Assembly: GCA_046727855.1 (NCBI GenBank)
Contig: JBKPDL010000153.1
Span: 1-24,301, forward strand
DNA from: DASPWV01 sp046727855
GTDB lineage: Bacteria; Acidobacteriota; Vicinamibacteria; Vicinamibacterales; UBA2999
Direction of reading: 5' to 3'
DNA: 24,301 nt
The notes under the pieces were generated by a model, which saw nothing but the letters and a program-made list of their open reading frames with translations, did not search any database and was not told the DNA's origin. Within the stretch, counting starts at the first letter, position 1. Each line of letters starts with the position of its first letter. A program made the position numbers and the translations under genes. Positions 1 through 7,158 of the stretch are shown one piece after another.

Positions 1-311
1 CATCAGACCCTGGTCGATCGTCGCCCGGCCGGCGACGGTGTGACCTCCGCCGCGTATAGATACCTCGAGGCCGAGCTTGCGGACGAGCAGCGCGCTTTCC
101 GCCGCTTCGGAGCGTTGCCGGGTCTGTTTCCGATCGACGCAGCCGCGGAGGTCCTTGCTGGTCGTGAGTGCGCCGCTGCCGGGAACGACGAAGCGGTTCG
201 CGCCGCGGCTGGCCTGATGGACAAAAGCCTTCTTTTCCGATCCGAGACGTCGGTGGTCGCGACGTGTCCGCTGTACTACATGCTCGAAACCGTGCGTGCA
301 TATGCGGCCCA
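1..311 (+). pseudogene. C-terminal fragment of an NB-ARC (AfsR/LuxR-like) transcriptional regulator, partial at left edge
   Basis: Reading frame 1 is open from the first base. It encodes the segment that normally follows the NB-ARC ATPase in large bacterial regulators: an EQRAFRRFGALPG stretch, then LMDKSLL, then MLETVRAYA. These are the usual winged-helix and post-ATPase signatures of AfsR/SARP-like STAND proteins. Similarity appears to stop at about base 306-312; the frame stays open to 570 but its sequence there is just the antisense of the facing gene. The N-terminal half of the same kind of protein lies on the opposite strand at 276-1145 and runs tail-to-tail into this fragment. I infer that one gene, or two relatives, was broken by an inversion or a chimeric join. 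Probably non-functional as it stands. Confidence 0.6.
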
Positions 312-1145
312 GTCAGGCTGCACGTCGCGAACCCGTTCCATAAAGAGGCGCACGGCGGGAGCGCGTGCCAAATCGTCCGGCGACATCGCTTCCGAGTACG
401 CTTCCAACCCGAGAGGCCCCACGATGTACTCCCGCTCTCCTCGCACACGGAGCGGCGCGCGGCTCGTGATCACGAATCGGAGCGAGGCGACCGAGGTCAG
501 GAGATCCGCGACCAGTGGCGCCGCATCCAATACTTGCTCGAAGTTGTCGAGCACCAGCAGCTTGGGTTGAGCGTCACACGCCACGCGTGCGCGCTTCGGC
601 AAGTCGAGCGGAGTAACGTCCGACAGTCCGAGCGACTCGGCGATCGCCGATGCGACGAATGCAGCACTCCGCGTGGCGGCCAAGGGGACAAATGCCACGC
701 GGGCTGTCCGTTCTGCGGCGATCGCACGTGCGAGTTCGAGCGCCAGCCGAGTCTTCCCCACTCCTCCTGGCCCGGTGAGCGTGATGAGACGTGCGGCGCG
801 ATCGGCGAGCCAGACTCGCAGCGTTTGCAGGTCAGCGTCGCGGCCGAGTAGGACCGTCAGAGCGTGCGGGACGGAGACGCCACTCAATTCGTCAACCGCG
901 GTGTCGTGCGCCGGCGCCCGAGCGCTCACAACAAACGCGTCACGAGTCGCAGCCGTCAGGTCAAGAGCCGCGGATAGCGCGCGGACGGTATCGGCATGGG
1001 GCCGCCGCCGTTGCCCGCGCTCCAGTGCGCTCACGGCATGGACTGAAAGCCCAGCGATGGTTGCGAGTTCTTCTTGCGTAAAGCCTGCCGCCTCGCGAAG
1101 GGCTTTGAGCTGCGCGCCAAATGACCGCGGAGCGCCAGAATGCAT
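276..1145 (-). pseudogene. XRE-family HTH plus NB-ARC ATPase regulator, truncated after the ATPase domain
   Basis: The encoded 289 residues begin with an XRE/Cro helix-turn-helix (about residues 8-65, with GFTQEELATIAGLSVHAVSALERG). An NB-ARC/STAND ATPase follows: Walker A GPGGVGKT at 125-132, Walker B LLVLD at 196-200, and the ITSR motif at 226-229. Such proteins are signal-responsive regulators that normally continue for several hundred residues into winged-helix and TPR-like sensor regions. Here recognisable sequence ends at the typical VRDVQPDW motif (about residue 279), and the last ten residues are the antisense of the facing C-terminal fragment. The HTH and ATPase look intact, so a short protein could be made, but the sensor half is missing. 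ATG start at 1145. Confidence in the domain call is high; functionality is doubtful. Confidence 0.75.
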
Positions 1146-1778
1146 AGCCCGCTCATTCTACTGCGGCCGCTGTGCGGGCATCGTACGACTGCTGTAGGAC
1201 CGCCGTGGGTGGTGACCAGTGCATCCGCACGTGACACTGGCCGCATCGTGACGGCATCGGCGTTCAATGCGAGTTTTGAGGAGGTCGTCCTGCCCCATCA
1301 GGAAGTGGATACGGTGTGCGCGTGAACTCAGCAGTCAGAGGAAAGTTCCCATTTTTATCTACTGAAAGGCAGAAATGATATGAACAGCTACAACACAAAG
1401 GAAAAACACACTACACGGCGCACCGCGCTCATCGGGTGGCTCACTGCTCTCGGCATTGCTTGCACCATCGCGCTGCCGCAAGCGTCCAGCGTGGACACTG
1501 TCGGCACGCAGAACTACGTCTGCCTACCGTCACCTTCGATTGGACAAGTCGCCTGGACATTGTTTACGCCGCAAGCCACCTTGTTCAGCGACGAGCGAGA
1601 GCAACTCACCACGCACTTCTTCAGTCCCAACCCCTTCGAAGTCAGCCCCAGCCCGTTCGAGAACGGCATCGTACGCGCCACTTGGGAGGACTCGCGGGAT
1701 ACAAGCACCGTCTGGGGCAAAGTGATCGCTTCCTCTTCGGACCCAAACTTCGTCGCGCCCGGCGCAATCCCCTGGCTG

Positions 1779-2077
1779 GCAGCGAAGCTTCGCCTCAAAC
1801 CCTTCATGCGGCACGCCGCACCCACAACGGATGAAAAGGGTTAGGGTAGAGGCTGCCGGGCCGAGTGAAGGTCGGCGATGCGGAGTGGTGCCACCGAGTT
1901 CGTCTCAAGGCCTGTTTTCTGAGGAAGGCCTGTTTTCTGAGGAACCGCCGAGAAAACCAAACAGTTGGCTTCGCTGCCATATGTCTTTTTTGCCCCGCTC
2001 CGCGGGGCCTAGACATCTCCTAAGGCGCCAGGAAAACTTGCTTCAAATATGACGCTCTCAGCCTTAGGAGATGTCTA
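1779..2077. mobile_element. Non-coding structured insertion inside the DUF3455 gene (MITE-like or repeat-derived)
   Basis: This roughly 300-bp block separates the two coding parts of the DUF3455 gene and contains no credible protein. It begins near a perfect 12-bp palindrome (GCGAAGCTTCGC, 1782-1793). It holds a perfect 18-bp tandem duplication (1907-1942), a GC hairpin (1992-2008), and ends in an 18-bp perfect inverted repeat (2009-2026 with 2061-2078). The exact ends are estimated from where DUF3455 similarity stops and restarts; no clear target-site duplication is visible. It could be a small non-autonomous element, or an element plus extra rearranged DNA. Confidence 0.55.
1907..1942. repeat. 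Perfect 18-bp tandem duplication
   Basis: The unit AAGGCCTGTTTTCTGAGG occurs twice back to back (1907-1924 and 1925-1942). It lies in the insertion that splits the DUF3455 gene and looks like a recent slippage or duplication event. Confidence 0.95.
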
Positions 2078-2078
2078 G
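1980..2078. repeat. Structured repeat, copy A: GC hairpin plus 18-bp inverted repeat with 34-nt loop
   Basis: A TATGT lead and a T-run precede the hairpin GCCCCGC-TCC-GCGGGGC (1992-2008). Directly abutting it is the arm CTAGACATCTCCTAAGGC (2009-2026), which is perfectly complementary to 2061-2078. The 34-nt loop contains GGAAAACTTG. A second locus at 20022-20105 shows the same order: TATGT lead, near-identical GC hairpin, then a new pair of arms around a 32-nt loop containing AGAAAAGTTG. Conserved hairpin and loop with different arms suggests a structure-constrained repeat family, either a mobile element or an RNA. Confidence 0.7.
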
Positions 2079-2373
2079 TGGAAGTCGTTGGAGCTCAGGC
2101 GAGGCCAACGGGCGGCACCACGCTATCAACGACTACCTTCATCCAACGATTGAATACCACTGGAGGGTCGGCACCTTCGACGGGCTGTGATCTGCCAACG
2201 GACATCGGGCGTAAGGCATTTGTCCCTTACACAGCCGATTACTTCTTCTACACGAAGTAGCGGTCACCCTGGAATATTCGGGAGCGCCGCGAGATTAAGC
2301 GAACGTGTGGAGGCGTCTGCGATCCCCGCAGCTCCTCCGTCATGTTGGATTCCGAAAGGTCACGGTACAGAAG

Positions 2374-2899
2374 ATGGTAAAAAAAAGCAGTAGTGGTGGT
2401 ATTCATCTTTGGACTGGTTGGTATCGTCAGCGCGCAGGCGAACGATTTCATCGCAAGATTCGAAGGCGGCATCGGTGTGATTCCAGTGTCGAACGGCGCT
2501 GGACCAGCGAATCCCGATGGAACGCTCCCGAACGCACGGCTGAACGTTGTGAGAGGGGTCTCGCCTGGCGCCGGGCCCTGGAGGATCGCCGAACTCCGAG
2601 CCGACGTTGATAGCGCCGGTCACATCAAGGTGAGAGGACGCGGCTTACTCCTTGCCAGTGGCAACAGCATTGGGCAAAACGCCAATCAAAGCGTGTTCGC
2701 TACGTTGATCTGTGAAGCCGCCGCTCCTTTCGTCGAGCACAACACTGGCTCTAGTGTTCCGCTCGAAGAGAACGGCGATTTTCGTATCGACGATACGCTG
2801 AATCCTGTGCCGGCGGACTGCCCCAGCCCGGTGCTTCTGATTCGCAACACCGGGGGCATGTGGTTCGCAGCCGGAATTCCAAAGTTTGGAGACGACTAA
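2374..2899 (+). CDS. Small exported protein of unknown function, start out of frame across an A8 run
   Basis: The open frame can only begin at GTG 2393 (or 2396), giving 168 residues with a hydrophobic but positively-uncharged start. The ATG at 2374 is followed by GTA and a run of A, eight in all. Removing one A would give MVKKAVVVVFIFGLVGIVSAQ-like sequence, a textbook signal peptide that joins the downstream frame exactly. I therefore think the true gene starts at 2374, with a one-base shift caused by a read error, a mutation, or slippage used in expression. The mature part resembles a recurrent family of secreted bacterial proteins with GVIPVSNGAGP, VRGVSPGAGPW, GRGLLLASGNSIGQNA, VFATLICE and DCPSPVLLIRN motifs; no function is known to me. 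It is preceded by the broken DUF3455 gene and followed by an inverted repeat. Confidence 0.65.
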
Positions 2900-2962
2900 G
2901 AAATCCGTCGACTCTTCCAGCTTCAGGAAATTCTCGACGACGAAAGCCAGCCTGCGCGTCGG

Positions 2963-3030
2963 CTTCCAGCTACCAGATTCCAACCCGTCCTAAAGACAGC
3001 TATTTTGAAATTGGAATGGGTAGTTGGAAG
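2963..3030. repeat. Imperfect about 20-bp inverted repeat in the gap before the TonB-dependent receptor
   Basis: Arm 2963-2983 begins CTTCCAGCTAC and ends ATTCCAA. It pairs with 3011-3030 (TTGGAAT ... GTAGTTGGAAG) with one mismatch and a small internal bulge around a 27-nt loop. It sits in the 300-bp gap between the small exported protein and the receptor. It may end the first transcript or mark an intergenic repeat. No clear promoter is visible in the rest of the gap (3031-3180). Confidence 0.6.
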
Positions 3031-3186
3031 TGACGACGCAGCGCCGCGTTCGTCGCTGCCCTTCGTAAGACTGCACCACCATTTCCAACACGCAGGCGTA
3101 TACTCCGCTGGAACTCCACGGAACGCACCGCGGAGGCCACTTTTGGCGTCTGCACCGGTAGGTGCCGTCCCGTGCCTGATTTGCTC

Positions 3187-3192
3187 AGGAGG
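3187..3192 (+). promoter_or_regulatory. Ribosome binding site of the TonB-dependent receptor
   Basis: AGGAGG lies 7 bases before ATG 3200. It decides the start over the upstream in-frame ATG at 3005, which has no such site. Confidence 0.85.
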
Positions 3193-3199
3193 CGTCCCC

Positions 3200-6100
3200 A
3201 TGGGCGGTGTCACTTGCACCATTCGCACCCGGCTTCGCAGCAGGTCCTTGTTTCGCAGGGGCCTGACGATTGTTTCCATCGTTCTCACTGTCGGATCTTT
3301 TCCAACCCTTGCGTTCGCGCAAGGCGGGCGCACCGAAATTACCGGCACCGTCGTGGACCAGGACAAGGCCGTCCTCCCTGGCGTCACCGTGACCGTTGTC
3401 AACGAAGCCACCGGACTGCAGCGCACCGCGATCACGAGCGGAGATGGCAGGTTCGTGATACCGACGCTGGTGCCTGGCACCTACACCGTCAAAGCCGAAC
3501 TTGCAAACTTTCAGACCGTGACACAGACCGGTGTGGTTCTCAACGTTGGACAAGAGGTGACCTTGAATCTGACGCTTGCCGTGGCCGCCCTGGCGGAAAC
3601 CATCACGGTGACCGGCGAATCACCTTTGGTCGAAGTGACGTCGAGCAAAATCGGCTCGAACATCACCAATGCCGAAATCGACGGCTTGCCGAGCCAGGGC
3701 CGCAACCAGTTGAGCCTGATGCAGCTGGTGCCGGGCCTCACGCCGAGCCTCAACCCCGGGTCGTTCGAAGGCGGTCAGTACAACGCCAACGGCCAGGCGA
3801 CGACGGCCAATCTGTTTCTCGTCGACGGCGCGTACGACAACGACGACCGGCGCGGCGGGTCACAGGGCACGCAGGCGCGTGTCAGCCTCGATACGATGGC
3901 CGAATACCAGGTCCTGACCCACCATTACTCCGCGGAGTACGGCGGATCGTCGGGCGTGGTTGTGAACGCCGTGACACGAAGCGGCGCGAACAAATTCTCT
4001 GGCCGCGCCTTCTACTACTACCAGGACGACGATCTCAACGCGACAAACTACTTTTTGAAACTGGCGGGGGAGAAGAACCCCGAGTCGGGAAGCAAGGTGT
4101 TCGGCGGTAGCGTCGGCGGGCCAATTGTCAGGAACAAGGCCTTCTGGTTCGCGAATGCCGAACGGACGTTGAACCGCGAAGCCGCGAACCTGAACTTCCC
4201 TCCTGACGCGGCGCCGCTGGCGGTCTCGTATTCGACCACCACCGACTTCACCGGCTGGAACACGTTTGTCCGCGGCGACTACCAGGTCACGCCGAACAAC
4301 CATCTGAGCTTCCGCTGGGTGCGGGAAGCCGTGCTGACCGAGAATGACGAGATCGAAGGGAACAACAGCACGCTTGACAACGCCACCTTCGAAAACGACA
4401 GCGGGGACCAGGTCTTCAGCTTTGCCGCGACCACGATCTTCGGGAGTCGCGCGACCAACGAATTCAAAGTCGGCCACGTCCGCGAGAACCTTCTGCAGGG
4501 TCCGCGGATGTTTTTCGATGACAGTTGGCATTTCATTGGACTGGACGGACGCGAGCAGTTCGATCTCGGATCGATGAACGCGCATCCCAGCTACAACGCC
4601 GGGCCGCGCAACAACTACCAGGAAGATCTGATTCGTTCGATCGCCGTCGACGATTCGATCACGTATTTCCATCCGGGCTGGGGTGGCGATCACACGTTCA
4701 AGGCGGGGGTCGGCTGGAGCCGCAACGCGGCGCTGCCGCAAGGGACGGCCGCCAACCTGATTGGGCTGTTTACGTTTCCCACTAACGCCGCTTTTGATCC
4801 GACAAACGCGCGCACGTATCCCAACCGCTTCCAGATTCGCGTCGGCCAGATCGATTTCACGCAGAAGGACTGGCGCACGAATTTCTACCTGCAGGACAAG
4901 TGGCAGATCGGTAAGCAAATAACATTGAACCTCGGCGTCCGCTACGACTACCAACATCTGACGCCGTTGACGAAAGATGCCTTCTCGCCCCGACTCGGTG
5001 TTGCGTACGACGTCACTGGAAATGGGAAGACGCTGGTGCGCGGTGGTTTTGGCAAGTACTACCAGTTGCATCAACTCAACGTCCTTCAGACCTTGATGAC
5101 GGCTGCCGTGATCGGACCGGCATTCGTTTTCGACACCGGGGAGGTGGCATCGCCAGCGCAAACGGGTGTGATTCCCCCGCACACGTTCACCGGCTCCGGT
5201 TTCAATGGTGTGACAACGGGCTGTCTGCAGCCCGCTGGAACCAACGGTCTCGGCGTGATCGGTCCGGCCTGCAAGGCCTTCCTGACCCAACTGCGTAATA
5301 GCGTCCTCGCGGGTGGCTATGTCAACAACCAACCGACACTTGACGGCGATCGACGGCTGCCCTATTTGTGGGCGTTCAGCGTCGGAGTCAAGCGGCAACT
5401 GGGATCCGACTTGGCGGTCTCGCTCGACTACGTCGCCAATCGCGGGCGCGATCAAGTCAACCTCATCGACATCAATGAGGGGCCGCCCGGCCCCAATGGC
5501 CGAATCACCCGACTCGGCGTCGACGTCTTCGATCCGAACGGCGAGCTCATCCCGCCCCAAGCACGCTCAACCAACTTCATTCGCGTGCTCCAGTACCAAT
5601 CGCTCGAGGCGCTCGACACCGACTACAACGCGATGGAGCTGGCGCTCGAGAAGCGAATGTCTCAGCGGTGGTCGGGGCGAGTCAGTTACACATTGGCGCG
5701 CGCGCGTGATGTCGGCGCCATCACCGACGATCGCAATCCTCGCGGCGACTATGGCCGAACGAGCTTCGACAACCGGCACGCGCTGGCTATGAGCAGCAAT
5801 GTTTCGGTGTGGCGCGGGCTTGGCGCCGGATTGATCTTCCGGTATTACTCGGGTTATCCGATCAACGAGACGATCGGTTCCGACTCGATCTCGTTCCCCG
5901 GGACAAACGGGGACGGCGATGCCAACGATCGGCCAGTGCGCGGCCTGAACGACACAGTCCGACCGATTCTGTCGCCGGTCGACAGCAATGGACGCGCGAT
6001 TCGGAATGGAATTGACGGCGAGAAGCAGCTGCTGCTCGACGGCCGTCTGCACTATCTCTGGCGGATTCAGCGCTACGAGGCTGGATTGTTTCTTGAAGTC

Positions 6101-6226
6101 TATAACCTGACCAATCGCGCGAACTTCGGAAATCCGACAGGCAACCGGAACAACTCGAACTACATGGTCAGAACCGTTGCCGGCGATCCTCGGACGCTGC
6201 AGCTCGGCCTGCGCGTTACGTTCTGA
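3200..6226 (+). CDS. Oar-like TonB-dependent outer-membrane receptor
   Basis: The product (1008 residues) is a large outer-membrane transporter of the Oar/SusC-like type that Acidobacteriota use for uptake of oligomers or bulky nutrients; the substrate cannot be told from sequence. I chose ATG 3200 because AGGAGG lies at 3187-3192 and it gives a good Sec signal (RRGLTIVSIVLTVG, cleavage after AFA). The frame is open back to 3005, but that extension has no export signal. A carboxypeptidase-regulatory-like Ig fold follows the signal (about 40-125: EITGTVVDQDKAVLPGVTV, GDGRFVIPTLVPGTYTV). Then come a TonB-box-like ETITVTGES, a plug (LPSQGRNQLSLMQLVPG, NLFLVDGAYDN) and a long beta-barrel ending in the expected aromatic, LGLRVTF. 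No partner SusD-like gene is adjacent. Confidence 0.93.
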   Translation: MGGVTCTIRTRLRSRSLFRRGLTIVSIVLTVGSFPTLAFAQGGRTEITGTVVDQDKAVLPGVTVTVVNEATGLQRTAITSGDGRFVIPTLVPGTYTVKAELANFQTVTQTGVVLNVGQEVTLNLTLAVAALAETITVTGESPLVEVTSSKIGSNITNAEIDGLPSQGRNQLSLMQLVPGLTPSLNPGSFEGGQYNANGQATTANLFLVDGAYDNDDRRGGSQGTQARVSLDTMAEYQVLTHHYSAEYGGSSGVVVNAVTRSGANKFSGRAFYYYQDDDLNATNYFLKLAGEKNPESGSKVFGGSVGGPIVRNKAFWFANAERTLNREAANLNFPPDAAPLAVSYSTTTDFTGWNTFVRGDYQVTPNNHLSFRWVREAVLTENDEIEGNNSTLDNATFENDSGDQVFSFAATTIFGSRATNEFKVGHVRENLLQGPRMFFDDSWHFIGLDGREQFDLGSMNAHPSYNAGPRNNYQEDLIRSIAVDDSITYFHPGWGGDHTFKAGVGWSRNAALPQGTAANLIGLFTFPTNAAFDPTNARTYPNRFQIRVGQIDFTQKDWRTNFYLQDKWQIGKQITLNLGVRYDYQHLTPLTKDAFSPRLGVAYDVTGNGKTLVRGGFGKYYQLHQLNVLQTLMTAAVIGPAFVFDTGEVASPAQTGVIPPHTFTGSGFNGVTTGCLQPAGTNGLGVIGPACKAFLTQLRNSVLAGGYVNNQPTLDGDRRLPYLWAFSVGVKRQLGSDLAVSLDYVANRGRDQVNLIDINEGPPGPNGRITRLGVDVFDPNGELIPPQARSTNFIRVLQYQSLEALDTDYNAMELALEKRMSQRWSGRVSYTLARARDVGAITDDRNPRGDYGRTSFDNRHALAMSSNVSVWRGLGAGLIFRYYSGYPINETIGSDSISFPGTNGDGDANDRPVRGLNDTVRPILSPVDSNGRAIRNGIDGEKQLLLDGRLHYLWRIQRYEAGLFLEVYNLTNRANFGNPTGNRNNSNYMVRTVAGDPRTLQLGLRVTF

Positions 6227-6261
6227 CCGTTGCGTCAACGGGGGACCCTGGAGCGGCTGAA

Positions 6262-6287
6262 GGGCGGCGGCATCATGCTCGCCGCCC
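6262..6287 (+). terminator. GC-rich hairpin 36 bp after the receptor gene
   Basis: GGGCGGCG (6262-6269) and CGCCGCCC (6280-6287) form an 8-bp stem with a 10-nt loop. There is no T-run after it, so it is a weak candidate for an intrinsic terminator and may only stabilise the 3' end. Confidence 0.45.
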
Positions 6288-6320
6288 GCCTCGGTGCGAG
6301 GACAGGAAGACGAAGGATCT

Positions 6321-6369
6321 TAGCCAAGGGCCGCAGCTAGCCGGATATCAAGGGCAGGGCCCTTGGCTA
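6321..6369. repeat. Perfect 12-bp inverted repeat
   Basis: TAGCCAAGGGCC (6321-6332) is complementary to GGCCCTTGGCTA (6358-6369) around a 25-nt loop. It lies in the roughly 290-bp gap between the receptor and the convergent small gene at 6517. The rest of the gap (6370-6516) shows nothing recognisable. Confidence 0.75.
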
Positions 6370-6516
6370 GTTAGATGAGACGAATGGCCCATCAGATGTC
6401 AGCGAAAACACTCGCACGCATGGTTGGCGTGGCGGCCTGTCCCGAGCGACGCGAAATGCGCAGGAGTCGAAGAGTGCCTACCGGTGCTCTTCTGCGCCCA
6501 GTCGCGTCGGCGGCAG

Positions 6517-6717
6517 TCAGGATTTCTTGGGCGGCAACCGCCGCGCCGCGGCATGGCGGCGGGCCTCGTCGATGATCGTCTCGATGCGGACCAGCCGGTC
6601 CCGCAGGTCGCGATTTTCCGCGCGCAGCACTTTCACTTCCTCAGAGAGCTCCGTCACTTTGTCGATGATCGTCGCGACGGAGCGCAGTGTCTCCCACGCT
6701 TCTTTGACGAGGGTCAT
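6517..6717 (-). CDS. Small coiled-coil protein, second gene of the RHH module
   Basis: A 66-residue protein dominated by one amphipathic helix. Residues about 15-50 follow a leucine-zipper-like heptad pattern (VTELSEEVKVLRAENRDLRD, then RLVRIETIIDEA), and the tail is basic (RRHAAARRLPPKKS). It has no signal peptide or membrane segment. The start overlaps the stop of the upstream ribbon-helix-helix gene as ATGA (6714-6717), so the two are almost certainly co-translated and likely act together. I do not recognise a named family. Gene order (DNA-binding protein first, small partner second) resembles type II toxin-antitoxin operons and plasmid mobilisation or partition accessory pairs, but no toxin fold is evident. 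Confidence 0.7.
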   Translation of the reverse strand: MTLVKEAWETLRSVATIIDKVTELSEEVKVLRAENRDLRDRLVRIETIIDEARRHAAARRLPPKKS

Positions 6718-7088
6718 GCGCGCGGTTTGCGGCGACCCTCACGCGCCGGGCGCTCGTGCAGTTGAAGCCGGTCGGCGATCGCTGCCAGCTCGTGCGGCGA
6801 CAACTCCTGGCGCGCGCGCTCGGCGGCAGCGACGTCGCTGTCATGGCTGCGCTCGCGCAGCGCGCGGATGGCCGCCAAATCGGCATCAACTGTCTTGCAC
6901 GCCTTGCGGACGCGCGGTTTGAGCTCGGCGAGCATTTCGAGGAAGGCGCGTTCCTCCGGCTGGCCACGCCCGAAGAGACGCCGCCGGACGAACTCCGCTG
7001 TTGACACCCGGGCGTCCGCCGCCTGCGCCTCGAGCGCCGCTTTTTCGTCTTCGGCCATCATGACGATCAGTCGCGCCGTCGCCGCCAA
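6714..7088 (-). CDS. Ribbon-helix-helix (Arc/MetJ/MobC-like) DNA-binding protein
   Basis: The first 40 residues have the ribbon-helix-helix layout. A beta strand (ARLIVMM) would insert in the DNA major groove, helix 1 is EDEKAALEAQAADAR, and helix 2 is STAEFVRRRLFG. The remainder (about 45-110) is charged helix, with a basic tail RPAREGRRKPRA. I chose the TTG at 7088 because GGAGGAGG (7096-7103) sits six bases ahead; an ATG nine codons in would delete the strand. Total 124 residues. A strong promoter and ACATGT repeats just upstream suggest it binds and represses its own promoter. RHH proteins of this size occur as antitoxins and as plasmid mobilisation (MobC-like) or copy-control regulators; which applies here is unclear. 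It overlaps the downstream coiled-coil gene by 4 bp. Confidence 0.75.
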   Translation of the reverse strand: MAATARLIVMMAEDEKAALEAQAADARVSTAEFVRRRLFGRGQPEERAFLEMLAELKPRVRKACKTVDADLAAIRALRERSHDSDVAAAERARQELSPHELAAIADRLQLHERPAREGRRKPRA

Positions 7089-7107
7089 CGCCCACCTCCT
7101 CCGTTGA

Positions 7108-7126
7108 ACATGTACATGTCCATGTA
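7108..7126 (-). promoter_or_regulatory. Operator-like hexamer repeats of the RHH module
   Basis: ACATGTACATGT (7108-7119) is a perfect palindrome made of two ACATGT hexamers, and a third near-copy CCATGT follows at 7120-7125. The repeats lie between the -10 box and the ribosome binding site of the RHH gene. That is a typical site for tandem binding by ribbon-helix-helix repressors. Confidence 0.65.
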
Positions 7127-7152
7127 TAACCTGGGCGCGGCGCCGCCGTCAA
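7123..7152 (-). promoter_or_regulatory. Sigma-70-type promoter of the RHH module
   Basis: On the minus strand TTGACG (7152-7147) is followed after 18 bp by TATACA (7128-7123). The promoter lies between the DUF1624 stop codon and the RHH start, so the module has its own transcription. Confidence 0.65.
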
Positions 7153-7158
7153 CGCCCT

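Larger units (their letters stand above)
1380..2260 (+). pseudogene. DUF3455 exported protein, split by a non-coding insertion
   Basis: The left part (1380 to about 1778) starts with a twin-arginine-containing signal sequence (TRRTALIGWLTALGIACTIA). It continues with the first two thirds of a DUF3455 domain, including NYVCLPS, TLFTPQATLF, THFFSPNPFE, ATWEDSRDTSTVWG and ending GAIPWL. The last third resumes at about 2075-2078 in a different frame: EVVGAQARPTGGT, FIQRLNT, GGSAPSTGCD and the closing VPYTADYFFY. Joined, the parts read as one normal family member of about 190 residues. DUF3455 proteins are small secreted proteins of unknown function found mainly in soil bacteria and fungi. The intervening sequence adds unrelated residues, then a stop at 1842-1844. 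The left piece alone is therefore a truncated protein; the right piece has only a GTG as a possible start. Confidence 0.8.

Noticed and set aside
3005..3199. N-terminal extension of the TonB-dependent receptor
   Set aside because: It would bury the signal peptide 65 residues inside the protein, and AGGAGG precedes ATG 3200.
3860..5560. A 566-codon open frame on the minus strand inside the TonB-dependent receptor
   Set aside because: It is the antisense shadow of a clearly conserved gene, has no recognisable domain and no ribosome site; high GC produces such frames.
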